DNA of 64,000 nt, taken from assembly GCA_003246625.1 (NCBI GenBank), contig QJZR01000014.1:133219-197218 (forward strand), written 5' to 3'. Below, one piece after another: positions 16,795-28,356 of this stretch. Every line of letters begins with the position of its first letter. Position 1 is the stretch's first letter. The position numbers were made by a program, and so were the translations under genes. A model generated the notes under the pieces. That model was not told the origin of the DNA and ran no database searches. It saw nothing but the letters and a program-made list of their open reading frames with translations. This stretch comes from Alphaproteobacteria bacterium (GTDB lineage: Bacteria > Pseudomonadota > Alphaproteobacteria > Rhodospirillales > Rhodospirillaceae).

Positions 16795-18680
16795 GACAAG
16801 CGCTTCCATCCACCTTCGGCAAACAACGCCATCCACTCTTCCAGGACCAGTAAGGACCAGATCAGGAGACGGCGGTTCTCTCTTCCCTCCAGATGGTCCT
16901 CGACAAGATTATGGATCGTGGCGCGATCCAGGTAATCGTATATCAGCGCGGATTTCGAGAACAAGCGTTGGCGGACGTAATCGATGCTGGCTCCCTTGAA
17001 CCAGCTGGCGTCGGGGGCGGAGAAACCTTGTTTGGTGTCTTCTATGACCTGACGGGGGACATGCCGCTCCATTGCCATGCGGAGGGCCATTTTCCCGTCG
17101 CGGGTTTTTTCGAATTTCGGCGCGGTCTGCCCCTTGGAGCTCTGCTTATCGGGACGTGAGGTCTCGATGTTGTTGAGTTTCAGGCGGACAGGGATGCCCA
17201 TGGCAAAGTCGACAAGATCGTTGTCCAGGAAGGGAACCCGGCTTTCCAGGCTATGCGCCATCGACAGCTTGTCCTCCACGACAAGCAAGCCGTGAAGAAA
17301 AGTCTTGGCCTCGAAGTATAGAGAGTGGTTGATGTAATCGGCGGGTGTTTGGAACTGCTCGGCGTGGCGGGAGAAGACGTTGCGGAAAATATCCCTGGGG
17401 CCGACGTTGCGATAGGTCTCGGCGATCGGCGCGAACACATTGGGCATGGCATTCTGTGGCAGCAAGCGTTGCCAGAAGCCGAAGTACCGGTCGATGTAGT
17501 CGTCGAAATTCCGGTTGTCGGTGGCCCGGCAGTATCTCCAGGGATATCCACCGAAGATTTCGTCCCCCCCGGTTCCGGCCAGAACGACCTTGCAGAAACG
17601 GCTGGCCAAGTTGGCGGCATAATAGTTGGGGTAGGACTGACCGACGCGGGGTTCCTCCAAATGCCAAGTGACACGGGGCATCGCCTGTTCCATGTCGCCG
17701 GCCTTCAGGACCATTTCGTACTGTTGCGTCCCGAAGACGGAGGACATGTGCTCTGCCTTGCGCCGTTCGTCGAAGGCCAATTCAAGCCCCGAGGCGGAAC
17801 TCAGGTCGAAGCCTACGGTGAACGTCTTCATTCCCGGGAAGGTGCTGGCCGCCACCCCGGCGATGGAACCGGAGTCCAGCCCGCCGGAGAGATAGGCCCC
17901 GATTTCCACGTCGCTGATCATCTGCCGTTCGACGGCCTGAACGAACAGACGGTCGAGTTCCTCGATGTATTCCTCTTTTGCAAGCTGAACGGTGGGTTCG
18001 TGGAAATTATAGTCCCAATACCGGGTCAGCTTTTCTTCGCCGCCGAGCGGAATTTCCAGGATATGCCCGGCGGGCATGGTGAAAACTCCCTGGAAAAGGG
18101 TCCGTTCGGTAAAGAAATTCTGAAACGTCAGGTATTCGACCAGCGCTTCCTTGTTCACCTGAGGGCGGAAATCGGGCCGGGCCAGAAGGGCCTTGATCTC
18201 CGACATGGCGCAGAAGGAGTTGCCGATTCGGGCATAATATAAAGGTTTGACGCCATACCGATCACGGACCAGGAACAGGGTCTGCTTCTGTCGGTCCCAC
18301 AGGGCGAAGGCAAACATGCCGTTGAGACGGGGAATTAAGTCCGGTCCCCATGCCGCCCAGCCGTTCAGAACGACTTCCGTATCGGAGTGGGAGTTGAAGG
18401 CCATTCCCATGGCCTGTAGTTCCGCCTTGATTTCTTGGAAGCCGTAGATTTCGCCATTGTAGACCAGGACATATCGGCCATCACGGCTGCTCATCGGCTG
18501 ATGGGCAGCCGACGACAGATCGAGAATGGAAAGCCGTCGGTGGCCGAGCGCGACGGGGCCGTCCACGTGAAAGCCTTCGTCGTCGGGCCCGCGGTGGCTT
18601 AGCATCTCCGCCATCGCGCGCACCATCGGCGCCGAGCCGGGGCGTCCGTCGAGGTTGAGCGTGGCGACGAAACCGCACAT
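16791..18680 (-). CDS. asnB: Asparagine synthase-like glutamine amidotransferase
   Basis: A 629-residue two-domain enzyme. It starts MCGFVATL, so Cys2 is the glutaminase nucleophile, with 'SHRGPDDEG' and 'GHRRLSILDLS' in the N-terminal Ntn domain. The synthetase domain has the PP-loop SGGLDSGS (~residue 265) and 'GTGGDEIFGGYPWRY'. Family members either make asparagine or amidate carboxyl groups in glycans (WbpS-like, uronamide formation). Its place inside a glycan cluster, ATGA-coupled to an acyltransferase and 2 bp from the aminotransferase, favours amidation of a uronic acid; the substrate is inference. No length anomaly was seen. Confidence 0.85.
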   Translation of the reverse strand: MCGFVATLNLDGRPGSAPMVRAMAEMLSHRGPDDEGFHVDGPVALGHRRLSILDLSSAAHQPMSSRDGRYVLVYNGEIYGFQEIKAELQAMGMAFNSHSDTEVVLNGWAAWGPDLIPRLNGMFAFALWDRQKQTLFLVRDRYGVKPLYYARIGNSFCAMSEIKALLARPDFRPQVNKEALVEYLTFQNFFTERTLFQGVFTMPAGHILEIPLGGEEKLTRYWDYNFHEPTVQLAKEEYIEELDRLFVQAVERQMISDVEIGAYLSGGLDSGSIAGVAASTFPGMKTFTVGFDLSSASGLELAFDERRKAEHMSSVFGTQQYEMVLKAGDMEQAMPRVTWHLEEPRVGQSYPNYYAANLASRFCKVVLAGTGGDEIFGGYPWRYCRATDNRNFDDYIDRYFGFWQRLLPQNAMPNVFAPIAETYRNVGPRDIFRNVFSRHAEQFQTPADYINHSLYFEAKTFLHGLLVVEDKLSMAHSLESRVPFLDNDLVDFAMGIPVRLKLNNIETSRPDKQSSKGQTAPKFEKTRDGKMALRMAMERHVPRQVIEDTKQGFSAPDASWFKGASIDYVRQRLFSKSALIYDYLDRATIHNLVEDHLEGRENRRLLIWSLLVLEEWMALFAEGGWKRLS

Positions 18681-18682
18681 GC

Positions 18683-19837
18683 TTACAGTGCCAACGACAG
18701 GATTGCGTCGGCGACATAACGATAGTCGTCGGCGGTCATGCGGTTGTGCAGCGGAATGGCCATGGTGTTCCTTTCACAATCCCTGGCTCCGGGCAGATCT
18801 TCGGGATGATATCCGAAGCGGTCCCGATAATATCCCAGGGAATGAACGGCATGCGTCCCCGGGCGTGTCGCGACGCCCATGGTATGAAGCCGGGCCATCA
18901 ACTCGTTGCGGGGGAGCGGCGCGGTCTCGGGATCCACATAGGTGACGTAGGCCTGCCACGCATGGCGGCCCTCGTTTGGTTTCACCGGCAGGCGAAGCCA
19001 GGGGATTCCGGCCAAGGCGTCTTCATAGAAGGACGTCCAATGGTCGCGTTCGTCGATGAAGGCGTTGAGCTTGCCGAGCTGGACAAGCCCAATCGCGGCC
19101 TGAACATCCGTCATGCGATAGTTGAAACCCAACTCGTCGAACGAGGGCAACAGGTATGGCTGCGGCCCCGCATGGCGTTGTTCCTCCGAAAGGGAGGCGC
19201 CATGGCTGCGCAGGATTTGCGCGCGCTCGGCCAAGCCGTCGTCGTTGGTCGTGAGCATGCCGCCTTCGCCGGTGGTTATGGATTTGCGCGGATGAAACGA
19301 GAAACATCCGACATCTCCCAGTCCTCCGGCCGGGGTGCCGCAGTAGTCGGCGCCCGCGGCACAGGCGGCGTCCTCGACAATACGGACATGGGCGGGGATG
19401 ACCGCGCGCAACGCGTTCATGTCGGCGCATCGGCCGAACAGATGAACGGGAACGATGGCCTTCGTCCGTTCGGTCAATTTACTGGCTGCCGAGGCGGGGT
19501 CGATCGTATAGGTCGTGCGGTCGACGTCGCACAGGACCGGGGTCGCGCCGCAATAAAGAACGGCGTTGGCGGTCGCGATCCAGGTAAAGGACGGAACGAT
19601 GACCTCGTCGCCCGGTCCCACGCCGAGCGAGGCCAAGGCCAGATGCAGCGCCGTGGTGCACGACGTCGTGGCCAGGGCGTGACGGACTTGGTGCCGTTCG
19701 GCGAAAGCCGTCTCGAAGGCGGCGACCTGCGGCCCCTGCGTCAGCCACCCACTTTGCAGGGGTGCCCGGATGGCCTGCCACTCTTCGTCCCCGGTGGACG
19801 GCTGGGCGATTTGGATGATGCGTTTGGGAGCAGTCAT
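18683..19837 (-). CDS. DegT/DnrJ/EryC1/StrS-family sugar aminotransferase (WbpE-like possible)
   Basis: A 384-residue PLP enzyme with 'PLQSGWLTQGP' (the family's substrate loop), 'ATTSCTTALHLAL' (phosphate binding), 'VIVPSFTWIATANA', 'IVEDAACAAGA' and the Schiff-base lysine in 'SFHPRKSITTGEGG' (~residue 185). It converts a keto nucleotide sugar to an amino sugar using glutamate. Combined with the Gfo/Idh/MocA dehydrogenase (11563) and the N-acetyltransferase (12589), it supplies the amino group of a 3- or 4-acetamido sugar. It is 2 bp from both neighbours, so it is co-translated with them. Confidence 0.88.
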   Translation of the reverse strand: MTAPKRIIQIAQPSTGDEEWQAIRAPLQSGWLTQGPQVAAFETAFAERHQVRHALATTSCTTALHLALASLGVGPGDEVIVPSFTWIATANAVLYCGATPVLCDVDRTTYTIDPASAASKLTERTKAIVPVHLFGRCADMNALRAVIPAHVRIVEDAACAAGADYCGTPAGGLGDVGCFSFHPRKSITTGEGGMLTTNDDGLAERAQILRSHGASLSEEQRHAGPQPYLLPSFDELGFNYRMTDVQAAIGLVQLGKLNAFIDERDHWTSFYEDALAGIPWLRLPVKPNEGRHAWQAYVTYVDPETAPLPRNELMARLHTMGVATRPGTHAVHSLGYYRDRFGYHPEDLPGARDCERNTMAIPLHNRMTADDYRYVADAILSLAL

Positions 19838-19839
19838 GA

Positions 19840-20832
19840 TCAGCGGACCTGTTGGCGGCGGGCTTCAACTTCGTGAATGTGGTTGGACCGCCATTCGATC
19901 AGGGCCTGGAGCCCCGCCCGCAAATCCTTCTGGGCGACAAAGCCGATTTCCTCGGCGGCGCGTTTGGGGCATCCGATCCGGTTGCGGACCAACGTGGCTT
20001 GGCTGCGCGGGGCGTATTTGATCGGGAGGCGGCAATCGGTCAGTTCGACCAGAAGTTCCGCCAGTTCCTTAAGCGAGGTGCGTTTGCCGGTGCCGACGTT
20101 GTAGAAACGGTCCGCCGTTTCCGCTTTCATGGCGCAGACGTTGGCGCGTCCGCAGTCCTCGACGGCAATGAAGTCGAAGGCCTCCGTTCCGTCGCCCAGG
20201 ATGGTCGGACCTTCGCCGCGGTCGATGGCATCCAGCATCTTCATGATCACGGCGATATAGGCGCCGTGATAGTCCTGGCGCGGGCCGTAGACGTTCATGT
20301 AGCGCAGCCCCACGTAGTTCAGTCCGTAACGGTAGTGCAGGGCGCGGGCCATCGCTTCGCCGGCGATTTTCGTGGCGCCGTAGAAGTTCTTGTTGTTGAA
20401 GGGATGTTCCTCGTCCATCGGTTCCCTGACGGCGTCCCCATAGACGGAGGCCGACGACGAATAGACCAAGCGAGAAACCTTCTTTTTTATGCAGGCCTCG
20501 AAGACATTGAAGGTGCCGCGGATGTTGACGTCGAAGGCCGAGCGGGGAAAATCGTGGCACTGCAAAAGCCATAAGGCGGCAAAATGAAACACGCCATCGA
20601 CGTCTTCCATGGCTTTTTCCAGGATGTCGGTTTGGCAGATATCTCCGCCGATGTCGAAGATTCTGGCGCGCGGATCTTTAAGCGCGTTGGCTAGGTTCTC
20701 GGTTCGTCCGCGGACGAAATTGTCATAGATGATGACCTCGCCGACGTCTTCTTTGAGCAGAAGATCGACGGTGTGGGAGCCGATCAAACCGGCGCCGCCG
20801 ATGACAAGAAGCTTTTTCCCTCGAATATCCAT
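19840..20832 (-). CDS. NAD-dependent epimerase/dehydratase (extended SDR)
   Basis: A 330-residue Rossmann protein with GGAGLIGSHTVD at the N-terminus, 'VYSSSASVYGD' and the catalytic YGATK (~163), then 'LRYMNVYGPRQDYHG' and 'GDGTEAFDFIAVED'. It resembles nucleotide-sugar 4-epimerases/4,6-dehydratases related to WbpP/WcaG. AAGGG precedes the ATG. As the third SDR of the cluster, and the one nearest its upstream end, it could prepare the first committed UDP-sugar. The substrate is undetermined. Confidence 0.85.
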   Translation of the reverse strand: MDIRGKKLLVIGGAGLIGSHTVDLLLKEDVGEVIIYDNFVRGRTENLANALKDPRARIFDIGGDICQTDILEKAMEDVDGVFHFAALWLLQCHDFPRSAFDVNIRGTFNVFEACIKKKVSRLVYSSSASVYGDAVREPMDEEHPFNNKNFYGATKIAGEAMARALHYRYGLNYVGLRYMNVYGPRQDYHGAYIAVIMKMLDAIDRGEGPTILGDGTEAFDFIAVEDCGRANVCAMKAETADRFYNVGTGKRTSLKELAELLVELTDCRLPIKYAPRSQATLVRNRIGCPKRAAEEIGFVAQKDLRAGLQALIEWRSNHIHEVEARRQQVR

Positions 20833-20892
20833 GGTGTTACCCTTTTACGAGATGGTTTCCGTTTGTCCGGCGGCCGTTGGGGCGGCGCATGT

Positions 20893-21987
20893 CTATGACC
20901 AGAGTTCGGAAAAGGTAGAGATAATCGTCGGCAATGACCATTTGTCGATGATGCGGCATCGGGCTGCCGCGCCGAGTTTGGCTCGGGCTTTTCGTGGAAG
21001 CGTGGCGAGCTCACAGATCGCTTCCGCGAGGAGCCTTGGGGATTGGGTCGGAACGACGCGCCCGGTGTCGCCGATGATCAGGGCGGCATCCCCGGCATCC
21101 GTGGCGATGCAGGGAACACCCGTTGCCATGGCTTCGCCGAGGGCGTTGGAGAAACCTTCGCCATAGCGCGAACTCAACACCAGCAGGTCGATGCCGCGCA
21201 GCAAACGGGGAATGTCCGAACGTTCTCCTAACGCCGACAGGTGTCCACGCAAGGGGACCGGAATTCCCAGGTTTTCGGTGCCACGGCCGATCAGAACGAA
21301 GTGAGCCTTCGGACAGGCGGTTACGGCTTCGCTGGCCGCGGCGAAAAAGGTCGGAAAGTCCTTCTGCGGGCTGTAACGGGCGACCATGCCGATGATCACC
21401 TGATCATCGGCAATCCCCCATTCTGCACGCACGGCTTGCCGGTCCTCTTCGTCGGGGTGCCATTCGTCCGTGTCGAATCCGTTGGGGGTATAGATCCAGC
21501 GATGCGGACGATAGCCCAACCTTTCATGGGCTTCTCTCCCCGTATGAGAATTATGGGTGATCGCCCTGGGGCAATGGGACATGCGTGCAAGCAAATAGGC
21601 CAGCCAGCGGGTGGTGACGGCGTAGTCATGAAAATCGAGAGCCGAACAGCGTAGATTCCAGATGACGTTTCGGGTGCCCAGGCAGCAGGCTGCCGCCACG
21701 GTGCCCAGAAAGTCCGCATGGTAGAGCCAAGTCATGACCGTATCCGGATGGAGCCCGCGGATCAGCCTGACCAATCGCAGAAAGGCTCGCGGGGCGTCCC
21801 AAATCCGGTTCAGTCTGAGACAGTGGTATTCGACCCCGGCGTCGGTGAGGTCACGGTCGAAGAAGCCGCCGTCCATCAGGGAGACCACGACGTGCCGAGC
21901 ATCGCGGGATGAGGTGACGATGCGTGTCATCATCCGTTCGGCCCCGCCGGAACCTAGGCCGGTGATGATGTGAAGGACGGTGGTCAT
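20893..21987 (-). CDS. Glycosyltransferase family 4
   Basis: A 364-residue GT4 enzyme. It starts with 'VLHIITGLGSGGAERMM', typical of O-antigen and capsule transferases. The C-terminal half has 'IIGMVARYSPQKDFPTFF', 'FVLIGRGTEN', 'LLVLSSRYGEGFSNALGEAMATGVPC' (E-x7-E donor site) and 'VVPTQSP'. It is the first gene of the glycan cluster in transcription order, only 25 bp downstream of the htpG stop, with no obvious terminator between. The ribosome-binding site is weak. It probably adds one residue of the repeat unit. Confidence 0.88.
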   Translation of the reverse strand: MTTVLHIITGLGSGGAERMMTRIVTSSRDARHVVVSLMDGGFFDRDLTDAGVEYHCLRLNRIWDAPRAFLRLVRLIRGLHPDTVMTWLYHADFLGTVAAACCLGTRNVIWNLRCSALDFHDYAVTTRWLAYLLARMSHCPRAITHNSHTGREAHERLGYRPHRWIYTPNGFDTDEWHPDEEDRQAVRAEWGIADDQVIIGMVARYSPQKDFPTFFAAASEAVTACPKAHFVLIGRGTENLGIPVPLRGHLSALGERSDIPRLLRGIDLLVLSSRYGEGFSNALGEAMATGVPCIATDAGDAALIIGDTGRVVPTQSPRLLAEAICELATLPRKARAKLGAAARCRIIDKWSLPTIISTFSELWS

Positions 21988-22012
21988 TCTGGCCAGCCAA
22001 GTTAAATGGACT

Positions 22013-23914
22013 TCATCGGATTAGAGATAAAGCCTTTTCCATGAAGACGGTCAAGCGCCGGGAGAAGGCGGCGGCGTCGCCCACCGGTTCGCCCTCGACG
22101 ATGCGCGCCTGATCCAGCAGCAGCCAGGCCCAGTCGGCGAAGGTGTCGGGCTGGTCCGCCGCGCGTTTCGCCATCGCCCGGATCACCGGGTGGGTGGGGT
22201 TGATCTCCAGCACCCGCGCCGCCTGTGCGCCGGTGCGGTTGTGCGCCTTGAGCAGCCGTTCCAGGTGCAGCGACACCCCGGCGTCGCCCGCCACCAGACA
22301 GACCGGGCTGGCGGTCAGGCGGTCGGAGACCTTCACCGCCGCCACCTGGTCGCCATAGACCGCCTGCATCGCCGCGGCCAGGGCCTCGACCTCCGCCGCC
22401 GGGGCGGCCTCGGCCTCGGTCTTTTTCTCCGCATCCGGCTTGTCCGCCGCCGCGTCCTTGGCCTTGATCTTGGCCAGATCGCCGCCCGCCCCGGCGACCG
22501 AGGCGAAGGCGTGTTCCTTGTAGGGCGGCGCCATGCCGGTCCAGAACTCGTCGATGGCGTCGGTGAGCAGCAGGACGTTCACCCCCTTGGCGGTGAATCC
22601 CTCGATCTGCGGGTTGGCCTTGAGCGCTTCCGCCGAATCGCCGGTGAGGTAGTAGATCGCCTCCTGCCCCTCGGGCATGTCCGCCAGATAGTCGGCAAGG
22701 CTGATCCAGCCCTCTTTCAAAGAGGAGCGGAAACGGCAGAGATCGAGCAGGGTGGCGCGGCGTTCGAAGTCCTCGTAGACGCCTTCCTTCAGGACCGCGC
22801 CGAACGCCTCCCAGAAGGCGGCGTAGCGGTCCGCGTCCTCCGCCGTCTTGCCGATGTCGGACAGAACGCGGGAAACCAGGCCGCGCCCGATCTTGCGCAC
22901 CATCGGGTTGTCTTGCAGCATCTCGCGGCTGACGTTGAGCGGCAGGTCGGGGGTGTCGACCACGCCCTTGAGGAAGCGCAGATAGCTGGGCACCAGACCT
23001 TCGCAGTCGTCGGTGATGAACACCCGCTTGACGTAGAGCTTGAGGCGCTGCTTGCGGTCCGGGTCGAAAAGGTCGAAGGGCCGCTCGCTCGGCACGAAGA
23101 TCAGGCCGGTGTATTCGATGGCGCCCTCGGCGTGCATGTGCACGGTGAGCCAGGGGTCGTCGAAGGCATGGCCGACGTGGTGATAGAATTCCTTGTACTG
23201 CTCTTCCGTCACCTCGGCCTTGGGGCGGGTCCACAGGGCGGCGGCGGCGTTGAGGGTTTCCGTCTCCTCCCCCTGTTCCAGGACCACCGGCAGGTCGATG
23301 TGGTCGGAATAGGTCTTCACCACCCGCGCCAGGGTGCCCGCCTTCAGATAGTCGAGGGCGTCGTCCTTCAGGTGCAGCACGATGCGGGTGCCGCGCCGCG
23401 CCTCGTCGCAGGGTTCGACGGTGAAGTCGCCCGCGCCGGCGGAGGACCACTTCCAGCCCTGCGCTTCGCCCGCCTTCCTGGTGATCACGTCGACCCGTTC
23501 GGCGACCATGAACGCGGCGTAGAAGCCGACGCCGAACTGGCCGATCAGCGAAAGACCCTTTTCCGCGTCGGTCTTCCCCGCCTGCGCGGCCAGAGCCTCG
23601 ATCGCGGCGGCGGAACCGGAATGGGCGATGGTGCCGAGGTTCTCGATCAGGTCGTCGCGGTTCATGCCGATGCCGTTGTCGGCGACGGTCAGAAGCTTCG
23701 CCGTCTCGTCGGGGATCAGGCGCACCGCGAAGGCGGCGTCGCCCTCGGTCAGCGTGGGCTGGGTGATCGCGGCGTAACGCAGCCGGTCGCAGGCGTCCGA
23801 GGCGTTGGAGATCAATTCCCGCAGGAAGATGTCCTTCTGCGAATAAAGGGCATGCACCACGATGTCGAGGAGCTTCGTGACCTCGGCTTGAAAATGCAGG
23901 GTTTCCACAGACAT
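22013..23914 (-). CDS. htpG: Chaperone HtpG (Hsp90)
   Basis: A 633-residue Hsp90. The N-terminal GHKL ATPase has 'LRELISNASDACDRLR', 'DNGIGMNRDDLIENLGTIA' and 'GQFGVGFYAAFMV'. The middle domain has 'LFDPDRKQRLKLYVKRVFI' and 'NVSREMLQDNPMVRKI', and the C-terminal dimerisation domain contains an Ala/Lys/Glu-rich linker around residue 490. Length is normal for bacterial HtpG. The start was moved from 23941 to the ATG at 23914, which has GGGAGA upstream and gives MSVETLHFQAEV. A candidate promoter lies at 23962-23990. G+C content is typical of the core genome, in contrast to the glycan cluster immediately downstream. Confidence 0.97.
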   Translation of the reverse strand: MSVETLHFQAEVTKLLDIVVHALYSQKDIFLRELISNASDACDRLRYAAITQPTLTEGDAAFAVRLIPDETAKLLTVADNGIGMNRDDLIENLGTIAHSGSAAAIEALAAQAGKTDAEKGLSLIGQFGVGFYAAFMVAERVDVITRKAGEAQGWKWSSAGAGDFTVEPCDEARRGTRIVLHLKDDALDYLKAGTLARVVKTYSDHIDLPVVLEQGEETETLNAAAALWTRPKAEVTEEQYKEFYHHVGHAFDDPWLTVHMHAEGAIEYTGLIFVPSERPFDLFDPDRKQRLKLYVKRVFITDDCEGLVPSYLRFLKGVVDTPDLPLNVSREMLQDNPMVRKIGRGLVSRVLSDIGKTAEDADRYAAFWEAFGAVLKEGVYEDFERRATLLDLCRFRSSLKEGWISLADYLADMPEGQEAIYYLTGDSAEALKANPQIEGFTAKGVNVLLLTDAIDEFWTGMAPPYKEHAFASVAGAGGDLAKIKAKDAAADKPDAEKKTEAEAAPAAEVEALAAAMQAVYGDQVAAVKVSDRLTASPVCLVAGDAGVSLHLERLLKAHNRTGAQAARVLEINPTHPVIRAMAKRAADQPDTFADWAWLLLDQARIVEGEPVGDAAAFSRRLTVFMEKALSLIR

Positions 23915-23960
23915 GGCGTGAATCTCCCACCTGGCTATCAATGAAAAATCGTCGGTTCCG

Positions 23961-23990
23961 CATGTAAGGGCGGGGGGCGCGGCCTGTCAA
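23961..23990 (-). promoter_or_regulatory. Candidate htpG promoter
   Basis: On the minus strand TTGACA (23985-23990) is followed after 17 bases by TTACAT (23962-23967), about 48 bp upstream of the htpG start. The -10 region (CTTACATGCG) also resembles the alphaproteobacterial RpoH -10 consensus, so heat-shock control is possible. The assignment comes from motif match and position only. Confidence 0.5.
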
Positions 23991-24019
23991 TAAGCGGGAC
24001 GTCGGGGAGGGGGCCGAGA

Positions 24020-24163
24020 TAAAACTTTGCGAGGGGGCATGGACCCCTCGCGCTCCCCATTTCTTTTTTCGCCGCGTCGGCGGCAATCGGCCTTCACGCG
24101 GCGTGCGGAAACCAGAACGAATGGGAGGCGCGGAGGGCCCAAGGCCCTCCGCAAGGTTTTTCA
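24020..24163. repeat. Palindromic intergenic repeat, copy A
   Basis: A 41-bp left arm (24020-24060) is an imperfect reverse complement of a right arm (24121-24163); each arm also folds on itself. The left arm has GCGAGGGG/CCCCTCGC at 24029-24051. The right arm has a perfect 10-bp stem with a 3-base loop at 24130-24152. The central 60 bp (ttttttcgccgcgtcggcgg and onward) and the right arm recur at 35796-35911. The element fills the space between the htpG promoter and the helicase gene and appears non-coding. It resembles a small mobile palindromic unit or MITE-like repeat. Confidence 0.8.
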
Positions 24164-24218
24164 TCCCGTGGTTTTTTGCCCTGGACAAGGGCGGCCGCAC
24201 CCCGCAGTCTGCCTTGCC

Positions 24219-27175
<2,957 letters not shown>

Positions 27176-27176
<1 letters not shown>

Positions 27177-27559
27177 TGGAGGCCGCCGCGCCGCGCCTGG
27201 ACCAGTGGCTGTGGTTCGCCCGCCTGGTCAAGACCCGTGGCGAGGCGCAGGCCCTGTGCGCCGGGGGCTGCGTGCGGCTGAACGGCGCCGCCGTCGGGCG
27301 CGGCCAGCGCCGGGTGCGGATCGGCGACCGGATCGAGGTCTTCCGCCGTTCGGCGTGGCGTTTCGTCACCGTTCGCGGATTCGCCGCCGCCCGCCTTTCC
27401 GCAGTGGCGGCGGTTGCCCTCTACGTCGAGTCGCGGCCGCCGTTGCGGCTGGCCCCCGGGGACGACCTGCCGTCGCCGGAAATCGCCGCCGTTGCCGCCC
27501 TGACGGGCAGTGCGCCGGGGGTGTCGGAAATCGCCGTTCTCAGCGATTTCTTCGATTGA
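27176..27559 (+). CDS. S4-domain RNA-binding protein (Hsp15-like)
   Basis: A 127-residue basic protein with an N-terminal S4 domain: 'RLDQWLWFARLVKTRGEAQALC' and 'GCVRLNGAAVGRGQRRVRIGDRI'. It resembles Hsp15 (HslR), which binds free 50S subunits carrying nascent chains. The ATG at 27176 shares its A with the helicase stop (TGATG), so the two are translationally coupled. That fits a shared role in RNA or ribosome metabolism. The ORF-track start at 27149 is replaced. The C-terminal 50 residues are less conserved and of unknown role. Confidence 0.85.
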
Positions 27560-27670
27560 ATACAAGATACTGGGCGCCCGCGCCGGGAGCTGTCGGAGGG
27601 TCTTGAGTTCCCCCGCCCGAAGGCGTAGGTTGGGCGCATCGTCGTTGGGCATAAGGGGAGGTTCCGAGTC

Positions 27671-28003
27671 ATGCCATACGTCGTCACCGACGGCTGCATC
27701 AAGTGCAAGTTCATGGATTGCGTCGAGGTTTGCCCGGTGGATTGCTTCTACGAGGGCGAGAACTTCGTGGTGATCAATCCCGCCGAATGCATCGACTGCG
27801 GCGTTTGCGAACCCGAATGCCCGGCCGAGGCGATCTTCCCCGACAGCGAGGAAATCGCCGCCAAGTGGCTGCCGATCAACCGCGAATATGCGGAAAAATG
27901 GCCGAACGTCACCGCCAAGGGCGACACCCCCGCCGACGCCGACGAGTGGAAGGGCAAGCCCGACAAGGAGGCCCTGCTCAGCCCCAATCCGGCGGCGCGC
28001 TGA
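27671..28003 (+). CDS. fdxA: Ferredoxin FdxA (7Fe-8S type)
   Basis: A 110-residue ferredoxin. The N-terminal cluster ligands are C-x2-C...CVEVCPVDC and the second set is [12 protein letters not shown]. An extended C-terminal tail ('FPDSEE...YAEKWPNV') is typical of FdxA/FdII proteins with one [3Fe-4S] and one [4Fe-4S] cluster. GGGGAGG lies upstream of the ATG. FdxA next to the S4 protein and CarD is a common alphaproteobacterial arrangement. It is a soluble low-potential electron carrier; its specific partner is not indicated here. Confidence 0.95.
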   Translation: MPYVVTDGCIKCKFMDCVEVCPVDCFYEGENFVVINPAECIDCGVCEPECPAEAIFPDSEEIAAKWLPINREYAEKWPNVTAKGDTPADADEWKGKPDKEALLSPNPAAR

Positions 28004-28356
28004 GCCTCTGTCTTCCGGGGCCGCCTTCGGTCCTAATGTCTTGAAACTGTCGCCTTTCCACGGTTGACGCGCGAAAACCCGGATTTCCGGTGGTTTTCGC
28101 GCGTGCTTCGTGCTATATAATCCCGCGTTGCGTCGCGATGACTTCTTCCCTGCATGGATTGTGGAAGTCCGGGCGCGCATTTTTTTGATACCGACAAGAC
28201 GGCACGGCTCGCCGCAAGCGGGTGTCACGGTTGGATCGCTCTGATCGTGCACGGGGTCCGTTCGCGTCGGTTGAAACGGCGGGGTGTCCCGGCGTTGGGC
28301 ACATGGGCGCGGGCGATTTCGAAACCGCCCGTCCGGCAGACGGAAGAGAGAGACCA
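28004..28356 (+). promoter_or_regulatory. carD leader: 12-bp inverted repeat, TATAAT -10, long 5' region
   Basis: This 353-bp gap has no convincing gene. A perfect 12-bp inverted repeat CGCGCGAAAACC / GGTTTTCGCGCG lies at 28068-28103, with a CCGG-ATTT-CCGG inner stem. Twelve bases after it is a consensus TATAAT (28116-28121). The -35 spacing places the -35 hexamer inside the right arm, so the repeat could be an operator or a leader hairpin. It lacks a T-tract and is therefore a poor fdxA terminator. Transcripts from this -10 would have a ~230-nt leader before carD. Confidence 0.55.

Noticed and set aside
28068-28103. fdxA intrinsic terminator
   Set aside because: The hairpin is strong but has no T-tract and lies immediately before the carD -10, so an operator or leader structure fits better.
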